A stretch of DNA of 64,000 bases from Mesorhizobium sp. M2D.F.Ca.ET.226.01.1.1 (lineage in GTDB: Bacteria > Pseudomonadota > Alphaproteobacteria > Rhizobiales > Rhizobiaceae), in the NCBI RefSeq assembly GCF_004022705.2, contig NZ_RZOY02000001.1:688956-752955 (forward strand). Direction: 5' to 3'. Below the pieces are notes generated by a model that searched no databases, was not told the origin of the DNA, and was given only the letters and a program-made list of their open reading frames with translations. Below are positions 33,164 through 41,943 of the stretch, one piece after another. The translations under genes and the position numbers were made by a program. Every line of letters starts with the position of its first letter. The first letter of the stretch is position 1.

Positions 33164-34086
33164 GCAGCAGCGCCCAGCGCCGGCGATCCGACCGCGCTCG
33201 CGCATTCCCCGATCAGCCATTCGCGGAAGGCAGTTACGATGTCGCGCCTTGCGCTTCGTTCCGGGATGGTCAGGCAATATTGCTGGCGCAACGCCAGCGA
33301 TCGGGCCACGGGCCGGACCAGCCTTCCGTCCTCAAGCGCCTGGGCGCAGTAGACGCCCTGTGCCAGCGCCACGCCCAGTCCTGAGATCGCGAGATCGAGC
33401 GCCGCCCGTGACGAGTTCGCGGAGAGACCACGCTGTGCCGCACGGCCCGGCCCGTTTCCCGCCGCCTCGAACCAGTTGCGCCAGGATGGAAAAGACGCGC
33501 CGGTCGGCCCCCAGTCGGTGTGGATAAGCGGCAGGCCGGCAAGCGGCTCGCTTCCGGGCACGGCCTTGCGAAGGAGTTCCGGGGCGCACACCGGATAGAC
33601 GGCGTCCCTGACGATCTCCTCGGTCGGATGCTCCCGGTAATGCGGACCGTAGGAGAGGCGGATGTCGATCAACTCGTGCTCGAACGGCACCGGATCGTCG
33701 TCGCCCCTGAGCGATATGTCGGCAGCGCCATGGCCGGCGACGAAACCGGCGAGCCGCTCCGAAAGCCATCCCATCGCCATCGAAGGCGGCACCGAGATCA
33801 CGAGTCGTGGCCGGAACGCATCGCCGCCGACATCGCGCGCGACGCTGCCGATTTCGCGGAACGCCATGCTGAGCCTCGGCAGCATCTCCACCCCGGCCTC
33901 GGTCAGCACCGCGCGCCGGTTGACCCGGTGGAACAGTTTTCGCCCCATCTGCTCCTCGACGGTGCGGATGAGCTGGCTGACGGCCGCTGCCGAAACCGAC
34001 AATTCCTCGGCGGCGGCCGCAAAGCTGCCTGTGCGCGCCGCCGCTTCGAAGGCCTGAAGTCCGCGTAAGGAGGGAAGGGCGACCAT
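33148..34086 (-). CDS. LysR-family transcriptional regulator (GcvA-like)
   Basis: A 312-residue regulator. The winged helix-turn-helix is at residues 1-60 (LRGLQAFEAAARTGSFAAAAEELSVSAAAVSQLIRTVEEQ), the effector-binding domain at about 90-300. The N-terminus RxLxAFEAAAR and GRKLFHRVNRRAVLTEAG place it near the GcvA/AmpR group. It is divergent from a fatty-acid desaturase gene; a palindrome at 34098-34118, between them, is a likely binding site. Confidence 0.9.
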   Translation of the reverse strand: MVALPSLRGLQAFEAAARTGSFAAAAEELSVSAAAVSQLIRTVEEQMGRKLFHRVNRRAVLTEAGVEMLPRLSMAFREIGSVARDVGGDAFRPRLVISVPPSMAMGWLSERLAGFVAGHGAADISLRGDDDPVPFEHELIDIRLSYGPHYREHPTEEIVRDAVYPVCAPELLRKAVPGSEPLAGLPLIHTDWGPTGASFPSWRNWFEAAGNGPGRAAQRGLSANSSRAALDLAISGLGVALAQGVYCAQALEDGRLVRPVARSLALRQQYCLTIPERSARRDIVTAFREWLIGECASAVGSPALGAAAQRRL

Positions 34087-34097
34087 GACGATCCAAT

Positions 34098-34118
34098 TAG
34101 ATAAGCTGGACTTATCTA
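34098..34118. promoter_or_regulatory. Probable LysR operator between regulator and desaturase
   Basis: TAGATAAG-CTGGA-CTTATCTA is a perfect 8-bp inverted repeat around five bases, centred 22 bases from the LysR start and 64 bases from the desaturase ATG. It contains the T-N11-A pattern of LysR sites and lies in the only AT-rich stretch of the region. Confidence 0.7.
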
Positions 34119-34171
34119 TTTTGCAGAAATCCTCGTTTTTAGAAAGGTTTCTTTCTGGTTATCGTGGTCTC

Positions 34172-35089
34172 ATGAATGCAATCGATCACGCCGAATCCGT
34201 CGACCATCGCTACGTCATCGCCTCGCTGAGCAACGAGGAACGCAGCCGGCTGACCGGCAAGTCGGATGGGCCGGGCCTCATCCAGTTCACGCTCCATCTC
34301 GGCGCGATCATCGTCCTTGGCGTGCTGATCGCGGCGAAGGTGCCGTTCTGGCCGGTCCTGATGCTGCCGCAGGGCATCCTGATTGTGTTCCTGTTCACGC
34401 TGCTGCATGAGACCGTGCACAGGACCGCGTTCGAGACGCAATGGCTGAACGATATGGTGGCGCGTTTTTGCAGCCTGGCGATCGCGCTGCCGGCCGACTG
34501 GTTCCGCTATTTCCACTTCGCCCATCACCGTTTCACCCAGGATCCGGAGAACGATCCGGAACTGGCCTTTCCGAAGCCAGAGACCTTGCGGCAATACATC
34601 GTCCACGTCTCGGGGCTGCTGGTGTGGTGGGGCCACTTCAAGACGCTCTACACCAACGCGACCGGCGGCTGCCGCGACAGCTACGTGCCGCCGAAGGGCC
34701 TGCCGAAGGTGAAGGCCGAGGCGCAAGCGATGATCGCCTTCTACGTCGTCCTGCTGGCGCTTGCGGTCTGGTTCAAGGCGTCGGTGCTGCTCTATGTCTG
34801 GATCGTGCCGGCACTGCTCGGCCAGCCATTCCTCAGGCTCTATCTGATGGCCGAGCACGGTCGCTGCCCGCTCGTCGCCAACATGCTGGAAAACACCCGC
34901 ACGACGCTGACCAACTGGTTCGTGCGCAAGCTGGCCTGGAACATGCCTTACCATGCCGAGCATCACGCCTATCCGGGCGTCCCGTTCCACCAACTGCCGG
35001 AATTCCACCGGCTGATCGAGCGGCATCTGAAAGTGGTCGAGCCCGGCTATGTGAGCTTTCACGAGAAATACATCGAGACGCTGCGCTGA
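34172..35089 (+). CDS. Fatty-acid desaturase-family protein
   Basis: A 305-residue membrane di-iron enzyme. Three histidine boxes are present: HETVH (about 78), HFAHHRFTQD (about 113) and HAEHH (about 268). Transmembrane segments lie around 40-75 and 180-215. The superfamily includes acyl-lipid desaturases, beta-carotene ketolases and alkane hydroxylases, so the substrate is open. The ATG at 34172 is preferred because a start at 34085 would overlap the divergent LysR start and place the operator inside the coding region. Confidence 0.85.
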   Translation: MNAIDHAESVDHRYVIASLSNEERSRLTGKSDGPGLIQFTLHLGAIIVLGVLIAAKVPFWPVLMLPQGILIVFLFTLLHETVHRTAFETQWLNDMVARFCSLAIALPADWFRYFHFAHHRFTQDPENDPELAFPKPETLRQYIVHVSGLLVWWGHFKTLYTNATGGCRDSYVPPKGLPKVKAEAQAMIAFYVVLLALAVWFKASVLLYVWIVPALLGQPFLRLYLMAEHGRCPLVANMLENTRTTLTNWFVRKLAWNMPYHAEHHAYPGVPFHQLPEFHRLIERHLKVVEPGYVSFHEKYIETLR

Positions 35090-35102
35090 CGTTGCGCGGT
35101 CG

Positions 35103-35138
35103 GCACCGGCCGCCTCCGCCTGAGGAAGCGGCCGGTGC
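35103..35138. terminator. Hairpin between convergent desaturase and SDR genes
   Basis: GCACCGGCCGC (35103-35113) pairs with GCGGCCGGTGC (35128-35138), a perfect 11-bp stem with a 14-nt loop. It lies midway between the two stop codons and probably ends both transcripts, although neither strand shows a long T-run. Confidence 0.6.
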
Positions 35139-35143
35139 GGTGG

Positions 35144-35899
35144 TTAGACCTGGGCGATGCCGCCGTCGACGAACAGCTCGGCGCCCGTGACGAAGCTTGA
35201 ATCGTCCGACGCCAGGAACACTGCCGCCTTGCCGATCTCGTCGGGATCGCCAAGCCGGCCCATCGGTACCTGGGCAGCAAGGAAATCAAGCAGGCCCTTC
35301 TGCTGCTCGGCTTCGGGTCCGGCAAGCTCAGCGAGGCCCGTTGTTCGGGTTGGGCCGGGGCTGAGGATGTTGACACGGATCTGTCGCTCCTTCAGGTCGA
35401 TTATCCAGCTGCGGGCAAAATTACGCAGGGCCGCCTTCGAGGCGCTGTAGACGCTGAACGCCGCCGTGCCGGTCGAGCCGGCGGTTGAACCGGTGAGAAT
35501 CACCGAGGCACCGTCGGTCAGCAGGGCGAGCGCCTTCTGCACCGTGAACAAGACGGCCTTGACGTTGCGGTCGAACGTTTCGTCAAAGTGCTGTTCGGTT
35601 ATCTGGCCAAGCGGCAACATGGAACCGCCGCCAGCATTGACCGAGAGCACATCGATGCGGCCGCTTTCCGCTTTCACCTGGGCATAGAGCCGGTCTAGAT
35701 CGTCAAAGCTGGTCGAGTCGGCCTGAATGCCGGTGGCGTTCTTCCCGATTGCAGCGACGGCTCTGTCGATCTCGGCCTTGCGTCGTCCGGTAATATAGAC
35801 ATGCGCGCCTTCGGCGGCGAAGCGTTTGGCGATGCCGAGGCCGATGCCGCCGCTGGCGCCGGTCACCACGGCGATCTTTCCTTCGAGTTTCCTTGTCAC
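35144..35899 (-). CDS. SDR-family oxidoreductase
   Basis: A 251-residue classical short-chain dehydrogenase/reductase. It has the NAD(P)-binding [15 protein letters not shown] (about 12-26), VNAGGG at about 88, the catalytic Ser region [11 protein letters not shown] and [10 protein letters not shown] (Tyr about 153, Lys about 157). The SALSLE-type C-terminus [16 protein letters not shown] is typical. The GTG at 35899 is chosen because AGGAG lies eight bases upstream. It is divergent from a LysR regulator (35993), its likely controller. Confidence 0.88.
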   Translation of the reverse strand: MTRKLEGKIAVVTGASGGIGLGIAKRFAAEGAHVYITGRRKAEIDRAVAAIGKNATGIQADSTSFDDLDRLYAQVKAESGRIDVLSVNAGGGSMLPLGQITEQHFDETFDRNVKAVLFTVQKALALLTDGASVILTGSTAGSTGTAAFSVYSASKAALRNFARSWIIDLKERQIRVNILSPGPTRTTGLAELAGPEAEQQKGLLDFLAAQVPMGRLGDPDEIGKAAVFLASDDSSFVTGAELFVDGGIAQV

Positions 35900-35956
35900 T
35901 TTCGTCACTCCTGTTGTGGGTGACGGAGACATATGGACAGGCATCTCCTTTCAAAA

Positions 35957-35981
35957 TAGCAATATTTGCAAACAACCATTG
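35957..35981. promoter_or_regulatory. Possible LysR operator between SDR and LysR genes
   Basis: The 93-bp gap between the divergent starts is AT-rich and contains GCAATATTTGC (35959-35969), an 11-bp palindrome, followed by AACAACCATTGCA. A T-N11-A motif is embedded. The site is suggested by position only. Confidence 0.4.
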
Positions 35982-35992
35982 CAGGATTGACG

Positions 35993-36910
35993 ATGTCAAA
36001 AGCGCCGGATTTCGAAGGTTTGGCCATGTTCGCCAAGGTCGCCGAGGAGCGATCCTTCGCCGCCGCCGCACGTGTGCTCGGCCTGTCGGTGGCGACGGTG
36101 TCACGTGGGGTCAGCCGACTGGAGGAGCGGTTTGGCGCACGGCTTTTCAACCGGACGTCGCGGCGCCTGGCCCTCACCGATTTTGGTCAGCGTCTGGCCG
36201 AGCGCGCGTCGCGCCTCTACCGCGACGCGGAGGATGCCGAGAACGCGGCGCGAGAACTGTCGGCCGGCCCGCGCGGCCTTGTGCGTCTGGCCGTTCCAAT
36301 GTCGTTCGGACTCCGATGGGTGGCGCCGTTGCTTCCGGATTTCTTCAAGCTCTATCCTGACGTGTCGATCGATATGCACCTGAGCGATGCGGTCGTCGAT
36401 CTGATCGGCGAAGGCTTCGATGCCGCCCTACGGATTGCGGTGTTGCCGGATTCCTCGCTGGTAGCCCGGCGCCTGTGCGGCATTGCTCCTTTCATCGTCG
36501 CGGCGCCGTCCTATCTCGCCAGGCATGGCCGGCCGGTCAGGCCACGTGACCTCCACGCGCATCACTGCCTTGGTTATGCCTACCGGCCACGCCAGGACGT
36601 CTGGCGTTTCAGCAATGCTGCGGGCGATGAGGAGGTCATCACACCGTCAGGGCCGTTGCGGGTCACCAATTCCGATGCCCTTGTTCCGACCGTACTGGCC
36701 GGAACCGCGATCGCCGAGCTGCCGGAATTCATTGCCAGCGAATACCTTGTCGACGGGCGTCTGGAGGCGATCCTGACCGACTGGACCTTGCCAAAGGGCG
36801 CGCTGTACTTCGTCACGCCATCGGCGCGCTCGCGCCCCGCAAAGGTCGAAGCGGTCGCCAGTTTTATGGCAGCGCGCCTGTCACACCCAAGCTGGCTGAA
36901 CCCGAAATAG
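35993..36910 (+). CDS. LysR-family transcriptional regulator
   Basis: A 305-residue regulator with helix-turn-helix at about 8-65 (FAAAARVLGLSVATVSRGVSRLEERFG) and effector domain at about 90-295 (GLVRLAVPMSFGLRWVAPLLPDF). It is of the CrgA/AaeR-like group that often controls an adjacent oxidoreductase. The ATG at 35993 has AGGA upstream. It is divergent from the SDR gene at 35144-35899. Confidence 0.9.
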   Translation: MSKAPDFEGLAMFAKVAEERSFAAAARVLGLSVATVSRGVSRLEERFGARLFNRTSRRLALTDFGQRLAERASRLYRDAEDAENAARELSAGPRGLVRLAVPMSFGLRWVAPLLPDFFKLYPDVSIDMHLSDAVVDLIGEGFDAALRIAVLPDSSLVARRLCGIAPFIVAAPSYLARHGRPVRPRDLHAHHCLGYAYRPRQDVWRFSNAAGDEEVITPSGPLRVTNSDALVPTVLAGTAIAELPEFIASEYLVDGRLEAILTDWTLPKGALYFVTPSARSRPAKVEAVASFMAARLSHPSWLNPK

Positions 36911-36928
36911 CCGCGATACCCGCTGAGC

Positions 36929-39070
36929 CTAGCCGGATTGCCTGACCGCAGCGGTCGTCTTCAGCAGCCGGCCAATATCGGACGCCTTGGTCGGCCTGCC
37001 GATCAGATAGCCTTGCGCCTCGCCGCAGCCGGCCTTGCGCAGCATGTCGAGCTGCGCTTCGGTTTCGACGCCTTCGGCGGTGACGGTGATGCCGAGCTCG
37101 GCGCCGAGCCCGATTACGGTGCGCACGATCGCCGCTGTGTCGCGCTTGTCGAGGTCGCGGATGAAGGAGCGGTCGATCTTGATCTTGTCGACGGGAAAGC
37201 GGCGCAGATAGCCGAGCGAGGAATAGCCGGTGCCGAAATCGTCGAGCGCGATGCGCACGCCGAGGCCACGCAACTGGCTAAGGGTCTTCAGCACCGCGTC
37301 GCTTTCGTCCATCATCACCGTCTCGGTGATTTCGAGCTCCAACCGGTCGGCGGGCAGGCGGGAAAAGGCAAGCGCCGAGATCACGCTGCGGGCGAAGCCG
37401 CCGCTCTTGATCTGCGCGGCCGAGACATTGACGGCCATGCGCATGTCCGGCGGCCAGTTCGCAGCCACGTTGCACGCCTTGCGCAACGCCCAGTCGCCGA
37501 GCTGCACGATCAATCCGGTCTCCTCGGCGACGGGGATGAAGTTTTCCGGCGACACCAGGCCGCGCGCCGGCGAGCGCCAGCGCATCAGGGCTTCCGCGCC
37601 GACGATATCGCCGGAGCCGATATTGAGGATCGGCTGGAAATCGAGCTCGAATTCGCGCTTGGGCAGTGCCGCTTCGAGATCGACCTCGAGCGCGCGGCGC
37701 TCCCGCATCAGCGCATCCATGCCCGGCTCGAAGAAGCGATAGACATTGCGCCCTTCGCTCTTGCCCCGGTAGAGCGCCATGTCGGCGTTGGTGAGCAACG
37801 TGTCGGCATCGTGCCCGTCGCCTGGATAAAGCGCGATGCCGAGGCTGGCACCCACATGCATTTCGCGCCCCTTGTCGCGATAGGGCTTGCCGACGATCTC
37901 GACAATGCGCTTGGCAAGCTTTTCTGCATCGGCGGCACCTTTGATGCCGAACTGGATGATGGCGAACTCGTCGCCGCCGAAGCGCGCCACCACATCCTTG
38001 CTGCTGCGCACGGCATGCTGCAGCCGCTTGGCGACGCATTTCAGCAACCAGTCTCCGGCCGGGTGGCCGAATGTGTCGTTGACGGCCTTGAAGCGGTCGA
38101 GATCGAGCGAGAAGATCGCCAGCGGCCCGGCCTTGGCGTCGCCAAGTGCCTGGTCCAGGCTTTCGCGAAACATCGAGCGGTTGGGCAGGTTGGTCAGCGT
38201 GTCGTGATGCGCAAGATGCGTCATGCGCTCTTCGGCGCGCCGGCGCTCGGTGACGTCCTCGAAGGTCGCCACCCATCCGCCGCCGGCGAGCGGCCGGCGA
38301 GAGACAAAGAGCGTGCGGCCGTCGACGAGCTCGCGATAGCTCGAGCGCGACTGGCCGGCTTCCAGAGCCGCCTTCGTCTTTCCGACCTCGATGTCGATCT
38401 CAATTGGCATGAAGATGCGCAGGCCAACGAGTTTCTCCAGCATCTGGCCGTGCGTCATGCCCAGCGGGAAATCCGCGGCCTTGGCGTTGCACAGATCCAG
38501 GAAGCGCTGGTTGCGCACGATCAGGCGGCCCTCGGCGCTGTACATCAGCAGGCCTTGCGACATGTTGGCCAGGGCGGCGTCGAAGCGGCGATGCTGCTCC
38601 TTCAATTCTGCTTCGGCGCGTCGCTGTTCGGTCACGTCCTCGTAGATCGACACCCAACCGCCAACGGCGATCGGCCGGTGCGAAATGACCACGGTGTGTC
38701 CATCCGACAGGACTTCCTCATAGGTCGAGGGCTTGGCGCCGTCGATATAAGGCTTACGGATCGCGTAGAGCGCCGCAGCACTTTGCGAGGCAATGCCTAT
38801 ATCGACGCTGTGCTGCAGGATATCGAAGAAGCGTATGCCGGGCTTCACCACCCTGGCGTCGAGGTGGAAGATATCGAGATAGTTACGATTGCAGATGATC
38901 ATCCGCTCGTCGGCATCGAACATGCACAAGCCGTGCGACATGTTCTCGACGGCCGCAGAAAAGCGCTCGTTTTGCGCGCGAAGTTCTTCGGCTATTCGTC
39001 GGGCTGGGCCAATACCGGTCGTCCTTCGCCTGCCGGCGACCGAACCAGTCTTGACGTGTGCACCAGGCAT
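36929..39070 (-). CDS. PAS-PAS-GGDEF-EAL c-di-GMP signalling protein
   Basis: A 713-residue cytoplasmic protein without transmembrane segments. Two PAS-type sensor domains (about 35-150, FSAAVENMSHGLCMFDADER; about 165-275, FDAALANMSQGLLMYSAEGR) precede a diguanylate cyclase domain with intact GGDEF (VARFGGDEFAI, about 365) and a phosphodiesterase domain with EAL (GAEALMRW, about 490), DDFGTGYSSL (about 615) and GVET. The inhibitory I-site is not canonical: the four residues five before GGDEF are SSKD, not RxxD. Both enzymatic domains look capable, so the net direction of c-di-GMP turnover is unknown. It is convergent with the upstream LysR gene. Confidence 0.93.
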   Translation of the reverse strand: MPGAHVKTGSVAGRRRTTGIGPARRIAEELRAQNERFSAAVENMSHGLCMFDADERMIICNRNYLDIFHLDARVVKPGIRFFDILQHSVDIGIASQSAAALYAIRKPYIDGAKPSTYEEVLSDGHTVVISHRPIAVGGWVSIYEDVTEQRRAEAELKEQHRRFDAALANMSQGLLMYSAEGRLIVRNQRFLDLCNAKAADFPLGMTHGQMLEKLVGLRIFMPIEIDIEVGKTKAALEAGQSRSSYRELVDGRTLFVSRRPLAGGGWVATFEDVTERRRAEERMTHLAHHDTLTNLPNRSMFRESLDQALGDAKAGPLAIFSLDLDRFKAVNDTFGHPAGDWLLKCVAKRLQHAVRSSKDVVARFGGDEFAIIQFGIKGAADAEKLAKRIVEIVGKPYRDKGREMHVGASLGIALYPGDGHDADTLLTNADMALYRGKSEGRNVYRFFEPGMDALMRERRALEVDLEAALPKREFELDFQPILNIGSGDIVGAEALMRWRSPARGLVSPENFIPVAEETGLIVQLGDWALRKACNVAANWPPDMRMAVNVSAAQIKSGGFARSVISALAFSRLPADRLELEITETVMMDESDAVLKTLSQLRGLGVRIALDDFGTGYSSLGYLRRFPVDKIKIDRSFIRDLDKRDTAAIVRTVIGLGAELGITVTAEGVETEAQLDMLRKAGCGEAQGYLIGRPTKASDIGRLLKTTAAVRQSG

Positions 39071-39237
39071 GAGGACGCCTTCGGGCCGTGACCGAACACA
39101 ATACTGTCCTGGTCGCCGGTTAATTTAGCGTTCTCGCGGCTAGCAATCACATCAGATGGCCGACGATCCGGCCGCTAGGGATTCGTGGCCGGCCGGGCCG
39201 TTTGTGCGGAGCGACGTGGCCTCGGGCCTGTCTTTGG

Positions 39238-40281
39238 CTATTGTAGTAAGCTGCCCGAATCTTGCGGTTTCAGGACGTCGAAATTGAGCTCCCGCCAGCG
39301 ATTGGGAGTCGTGCCCTCCCACTCGCGAAACGCGCGGTAGAAGGAACTCGCGTCCTGATAACCGAGCAGGCAGGCGACCTCGTCAATGTCGGCTGTCGGA
39401 TCCGACAGCAGCTGCCGGCCGAGTTCCTGTCGTGCGTTGATGAGAAGCTCGCGGAAGCTGGTTCCTTGCTCGGTGATGCGCCGCTGCAGCGTGCGTTCGC
39501 TCATCCCAAGCTCGCGCGCGATGTCGGAGAGCTCCGGCCTTCCACTCGCCAAGCTCCGTTTCAACACGACCTTCACCTGCTCAGCAATCGAACTTTGCGC
39601 GCTAAGCTCGCCGAGCGCGGCGGCCAGCGCGGGCGTAAGGATATCGAGAAGCTCTGGGTTGTGGCCCGGAAAGGGACGGTCGAGATCGGCGGAACGCAGG
39701 ACCAGCAAGTCGCGCGCCGCGCCGTAGCGGACCGGACATCCGAAATAGTCCCGATGCGCGCCGCTCTTGTCGTCGGGACGCGTGAGCTCGACACGAAGGG
39801 GGACAAGATGCTGCCCCGTTCCCCGCCGGCCGAGCTCGACAAGAAAGGCAAAGGCGACGTCGGTTGCGACTGCAGGCGTCGGCTCGTTGGCGTAAAGCCA
39901 CTCCGAACTCATCGTGCATTCACCGTTCTCGTCGGAGACATGCAACTGTTCGGGAGAGCAAAGTCGCTTAAAGCGAGCAATCCGGGCGATGCCGTCGCGA
40001 TAGTTCCGCGCGTGGAAAGCGGCGAGCGTGGAGGGCGGGTGGATCGCGGTATCGGCGGCCTCGACCAGCCGGATGCCCAGAGCCGGTTTCGCGTAGAGTT
40101 CCTCGAGAGCCCTCCACAGCGTGAAATACTGCGCGGTCGTGACGAAGGCATGTTCGTTGAGGTGAAGGGTGGCGGGAAGCCTGGCTTGCCGCAACACGGC
40201 CGACGCAGGCAGGCCCAGGCGCTCCACGGCACGCCAGAAGGCCCGAGGCACCTTGCATTTGTCGCCCGGAACTCCGCTCAT
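39238..40281 (-). CDS. AraC-family transcriptional regulator
   Basis: A 347-residue regulator. The N-terminal part (about 20-200) resembles the arabinose-binding-domain type found in OruR/ArgR-like AraC proteins; the C-terminal two helix-turn-helix motifs (about 245-340, DIARELGMSERTLQRRITEQG and VACLLGYQDASSFYRAFREW) are intact. The ATG at 40281 is chosen. It lies 34 bases after an SDR gene on the same strand and probably controls that operon. Confidence 0.88.
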   Translation of the reverse strand: MSGVPGDKCKVPRAFWRAVERLGLPASAVLRQARLPATLHLNEHAFVTTAQYFTLWRALEELYAKPALGIRLVEAADTAIHPPSTLAAFHARNYRDGIARIARFKRLCSPEQLHVSDENGECTMSSEWLYANEPTPAVATDVAFAFLVELGRRGTGQHLVPLRVELTRPDDKSGAHRDYFGCPVRYGAARDLLVLRSADLDRPFPGHNPELLDILTPALAAALGELSAQSSIAEQVKVVLKRSLASGRPELSDIARELGMSERTLQRRITEQGTSFRELLINARQELGRQLLSDPTADIDEVACLLGYQDASSFYRAFREWEGTTPNRWRELNFDVLKPQDSGSLLQ

Positions 40282-40315
40282 GCCCGTTCTCCCGCCCTGC
40301 TGCCGCCTCCGCCGC

Positions 40316-41146
40316 TCATCGCATCTGGCTGAGGATGAGGCGATCGAACATGCGGTCACCGAAACATTTTCTCACACCAATCATCATCTTCGCATATTTG
40401 CCGGCGGCGTAGCGTGTCCTCGGCCTGGCCGAGCTTATGGCGGCCGAGACGACCTCGGCGATCACGCTCGGATCGCTGCCGCGGCCGTGGCCATAGCTTG
40501 CTCGGGTCGTCTTCGCCACGGCCTGCGTTACCTTCGCATAGGCGCCGCTTCCGGATCGCTTCAAAAGCCCATCCGCGACGACATCGCCGAATCCAGTCTC
40601 GATCAGGCCCGGCTCGACGACCACGACCTTGATGCCGAAGGGAGCGAGCTCGAGCCGGAGGCTATCCGACCAGCCTTCCAGCGCGTGCTTCGTCGCGTGA
40701 TACCAAGCGCCGAGCAAGGTATAGATCTTGCCGCCCATCGAGGTGATGTTGACGATCGTGCCCGCCTTCCTTCTGCGCATCGATGGCAGGAGAAGCTGCG
40801 TCAGGCGTGCGGGGCCAAAGACGTTCACCTCGAACTGATAGCGCGCTTCATCGATGCCGATTTCCTCGACCGGCCCGTAAAGCCCGAAACCGGCATTGTT
40901 GACCAGGACATCGACACCGTCGACTTCGGCAAGGATGTTGGCGACAGCCGCTTCGATATCTGCGTCCTTCGAAATGTCCATGCGCAACACGCGCGCGCCG
41001 AGGGCAGCGAGGTCGTCCATCTTCTCGATCTGGCGCGCGGCGACATAGACCTGATATCCGTCCCGGATCAGGCGCCTGGCGATTTCCTTGCCCATGCCGG
41101 ACGACGCGCCGGTCACAAGGGCTGTCTTTCTCTTCCTGTCAAACAT
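40316..41146 (-). CDS. SDR-family oxidoreductase
   Basis: A 276-residue short-chain dehydrogenase with TGASSGMGKEIARRL (about 13-27), VNNAGFGLYG (about 88), and YHATKHALEG (Tyr about 151, Lys about 155). The longer C-terminus and LPSMRRRKAGTIVNITSMGGKIYT resemble the retinol-dehydrogenase-like or adh_short group. The substrate is unknown. It leads a two-gene operon with the AraC regulator. Confidence 0.88.
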   Translation of the reverse strand: MFDRKRKTALVTGASSGMGKEIARRLIRDGYQVYVAARQIEKMDDLAALGARVLRMDISKDADIEAAVANILAEVDGVDVLVNNAGFGLYGPVEEIGIDEARYQFEVNVFGPARLTQLLLPSMRRRKAGTIVNITSMGGKIYTLLGAWYHATKHALEGWSDSLRLELAPFGIKVVVVEPGLIETGFGDVVADGLLKRSGSGAYAKVTQAVAKTTRASYGHGRGSDPSVIAEVVSAAISSARPRTRYAAGKYAKMMIGVRKCFGDRMFDRLILSQMR

Positions 41147-41304
41147 GATTGCCTCTTGATCTTGCTTGACCCGGATCTAGGGGCAGGCGCTCGCCCATTC
41201 AGTGACGAAGCACGCCATTGCGGTGGCAGATTACGCCAACCTGCGCCGCTTTTCATGAAACTGATTAGCAGTCGTGTCCAGTGACGGTCGCCGGCCTGCC
41301 TTCT

Positions 41305-41943
41305 TTAGCTTGCCGGACTGGCGGCAAGTGAGGACTGGCGCGTGGCTTCCAGCGTCTTGAAACGCTTGAGAAAAGCCGTCTGAGCCCAGGTCACGGATTT
41401 GGGCGTGAAATCGAAGCGGTCGGCGGAAAAGCCGCGCGGCCGGCCGAAATACTCGGTCGCCTCCGCCGTCGAAAAGCCGGCCAGCAGCGTCGCCTCATAA
41501 TAGGCGGCGATCTGGTCGGCGCGCTTGATATCCTTGCGCAAGGAGGCGGCGAGCTCCGCCGGCAGCGAGAAACGCAGATGGATGGCGCGCTGCAGGCGCA
41601 GCTCGCAGTCCTTGTACGAACCGCCCATCACCGATTTGAACGGCGAGATCATGTCGCCGATGACATATTCCGGCGCATCGTGCAGCAGCGCGGCGAGCCG
41701 CGCCTCGGCCGTGGCCTGCGGCGCCAGCTCGCCATAGAGCGCCTCGACCAGCAGCGAATGCTGCGCGACGGAGAAGGCGTGATCGCCGCTGGTCTGGCCG
41801 TTCCAGCGGGCGACGCGGGCAAGCCCATGCGCGATGTCGGCAATCTCGATGTCGAGCGGCGAGGGATCGAGCAGGTCGAGCCGCCGGCCTGAAAGCATGC
41901 GTTGCCAGGCGCGCGGTGGCGCGCCGGCCCGGTCGGCCGCCAT
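41305..41943 (-). CDS. HD-domain hydrolase (YfbR-like)
   Basis: A 212-residue metal-dependent phosphohydrolase. HD-domain ligands are visible as His in FSVAQHSLLV (about 62), HD in AALLHDAPEYVIGD (about 87-88) and a later Asp in KRADQIAAYYE. The layout resembles YfbR-type 5'-deoxynucleotidases. The ATG overlaps the ygfZ stop by one base, so the two genes are co-translated. Confidence 0.85.
   Translation of the reverse strand: MAADRAGAPPRAWQRMLSGRRLDLLDPSPLDIEIADIAHGLARVARWNGQTSGDHAFSVAQHSLLVEALYGELAPQATAEARLAALLHDAPEYVIGDMISPFKSVMGGSYKDCELRLQRAIHLRFSLPAELAASLRKDIKRADQIAAYYEATLLAGFSTAEATEYFGRPRGFSADRFDFTPKSVTWAQTAFLKRFKTLEATRQSSLAASPAS

Noticed and set aside
36938-39091. 717-codon open frame opposite the GGDEF-EAL gene
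   Set aside because: Antisense shadow; the minus-strand protein has intact PAS, GGDEF and EAL domains.
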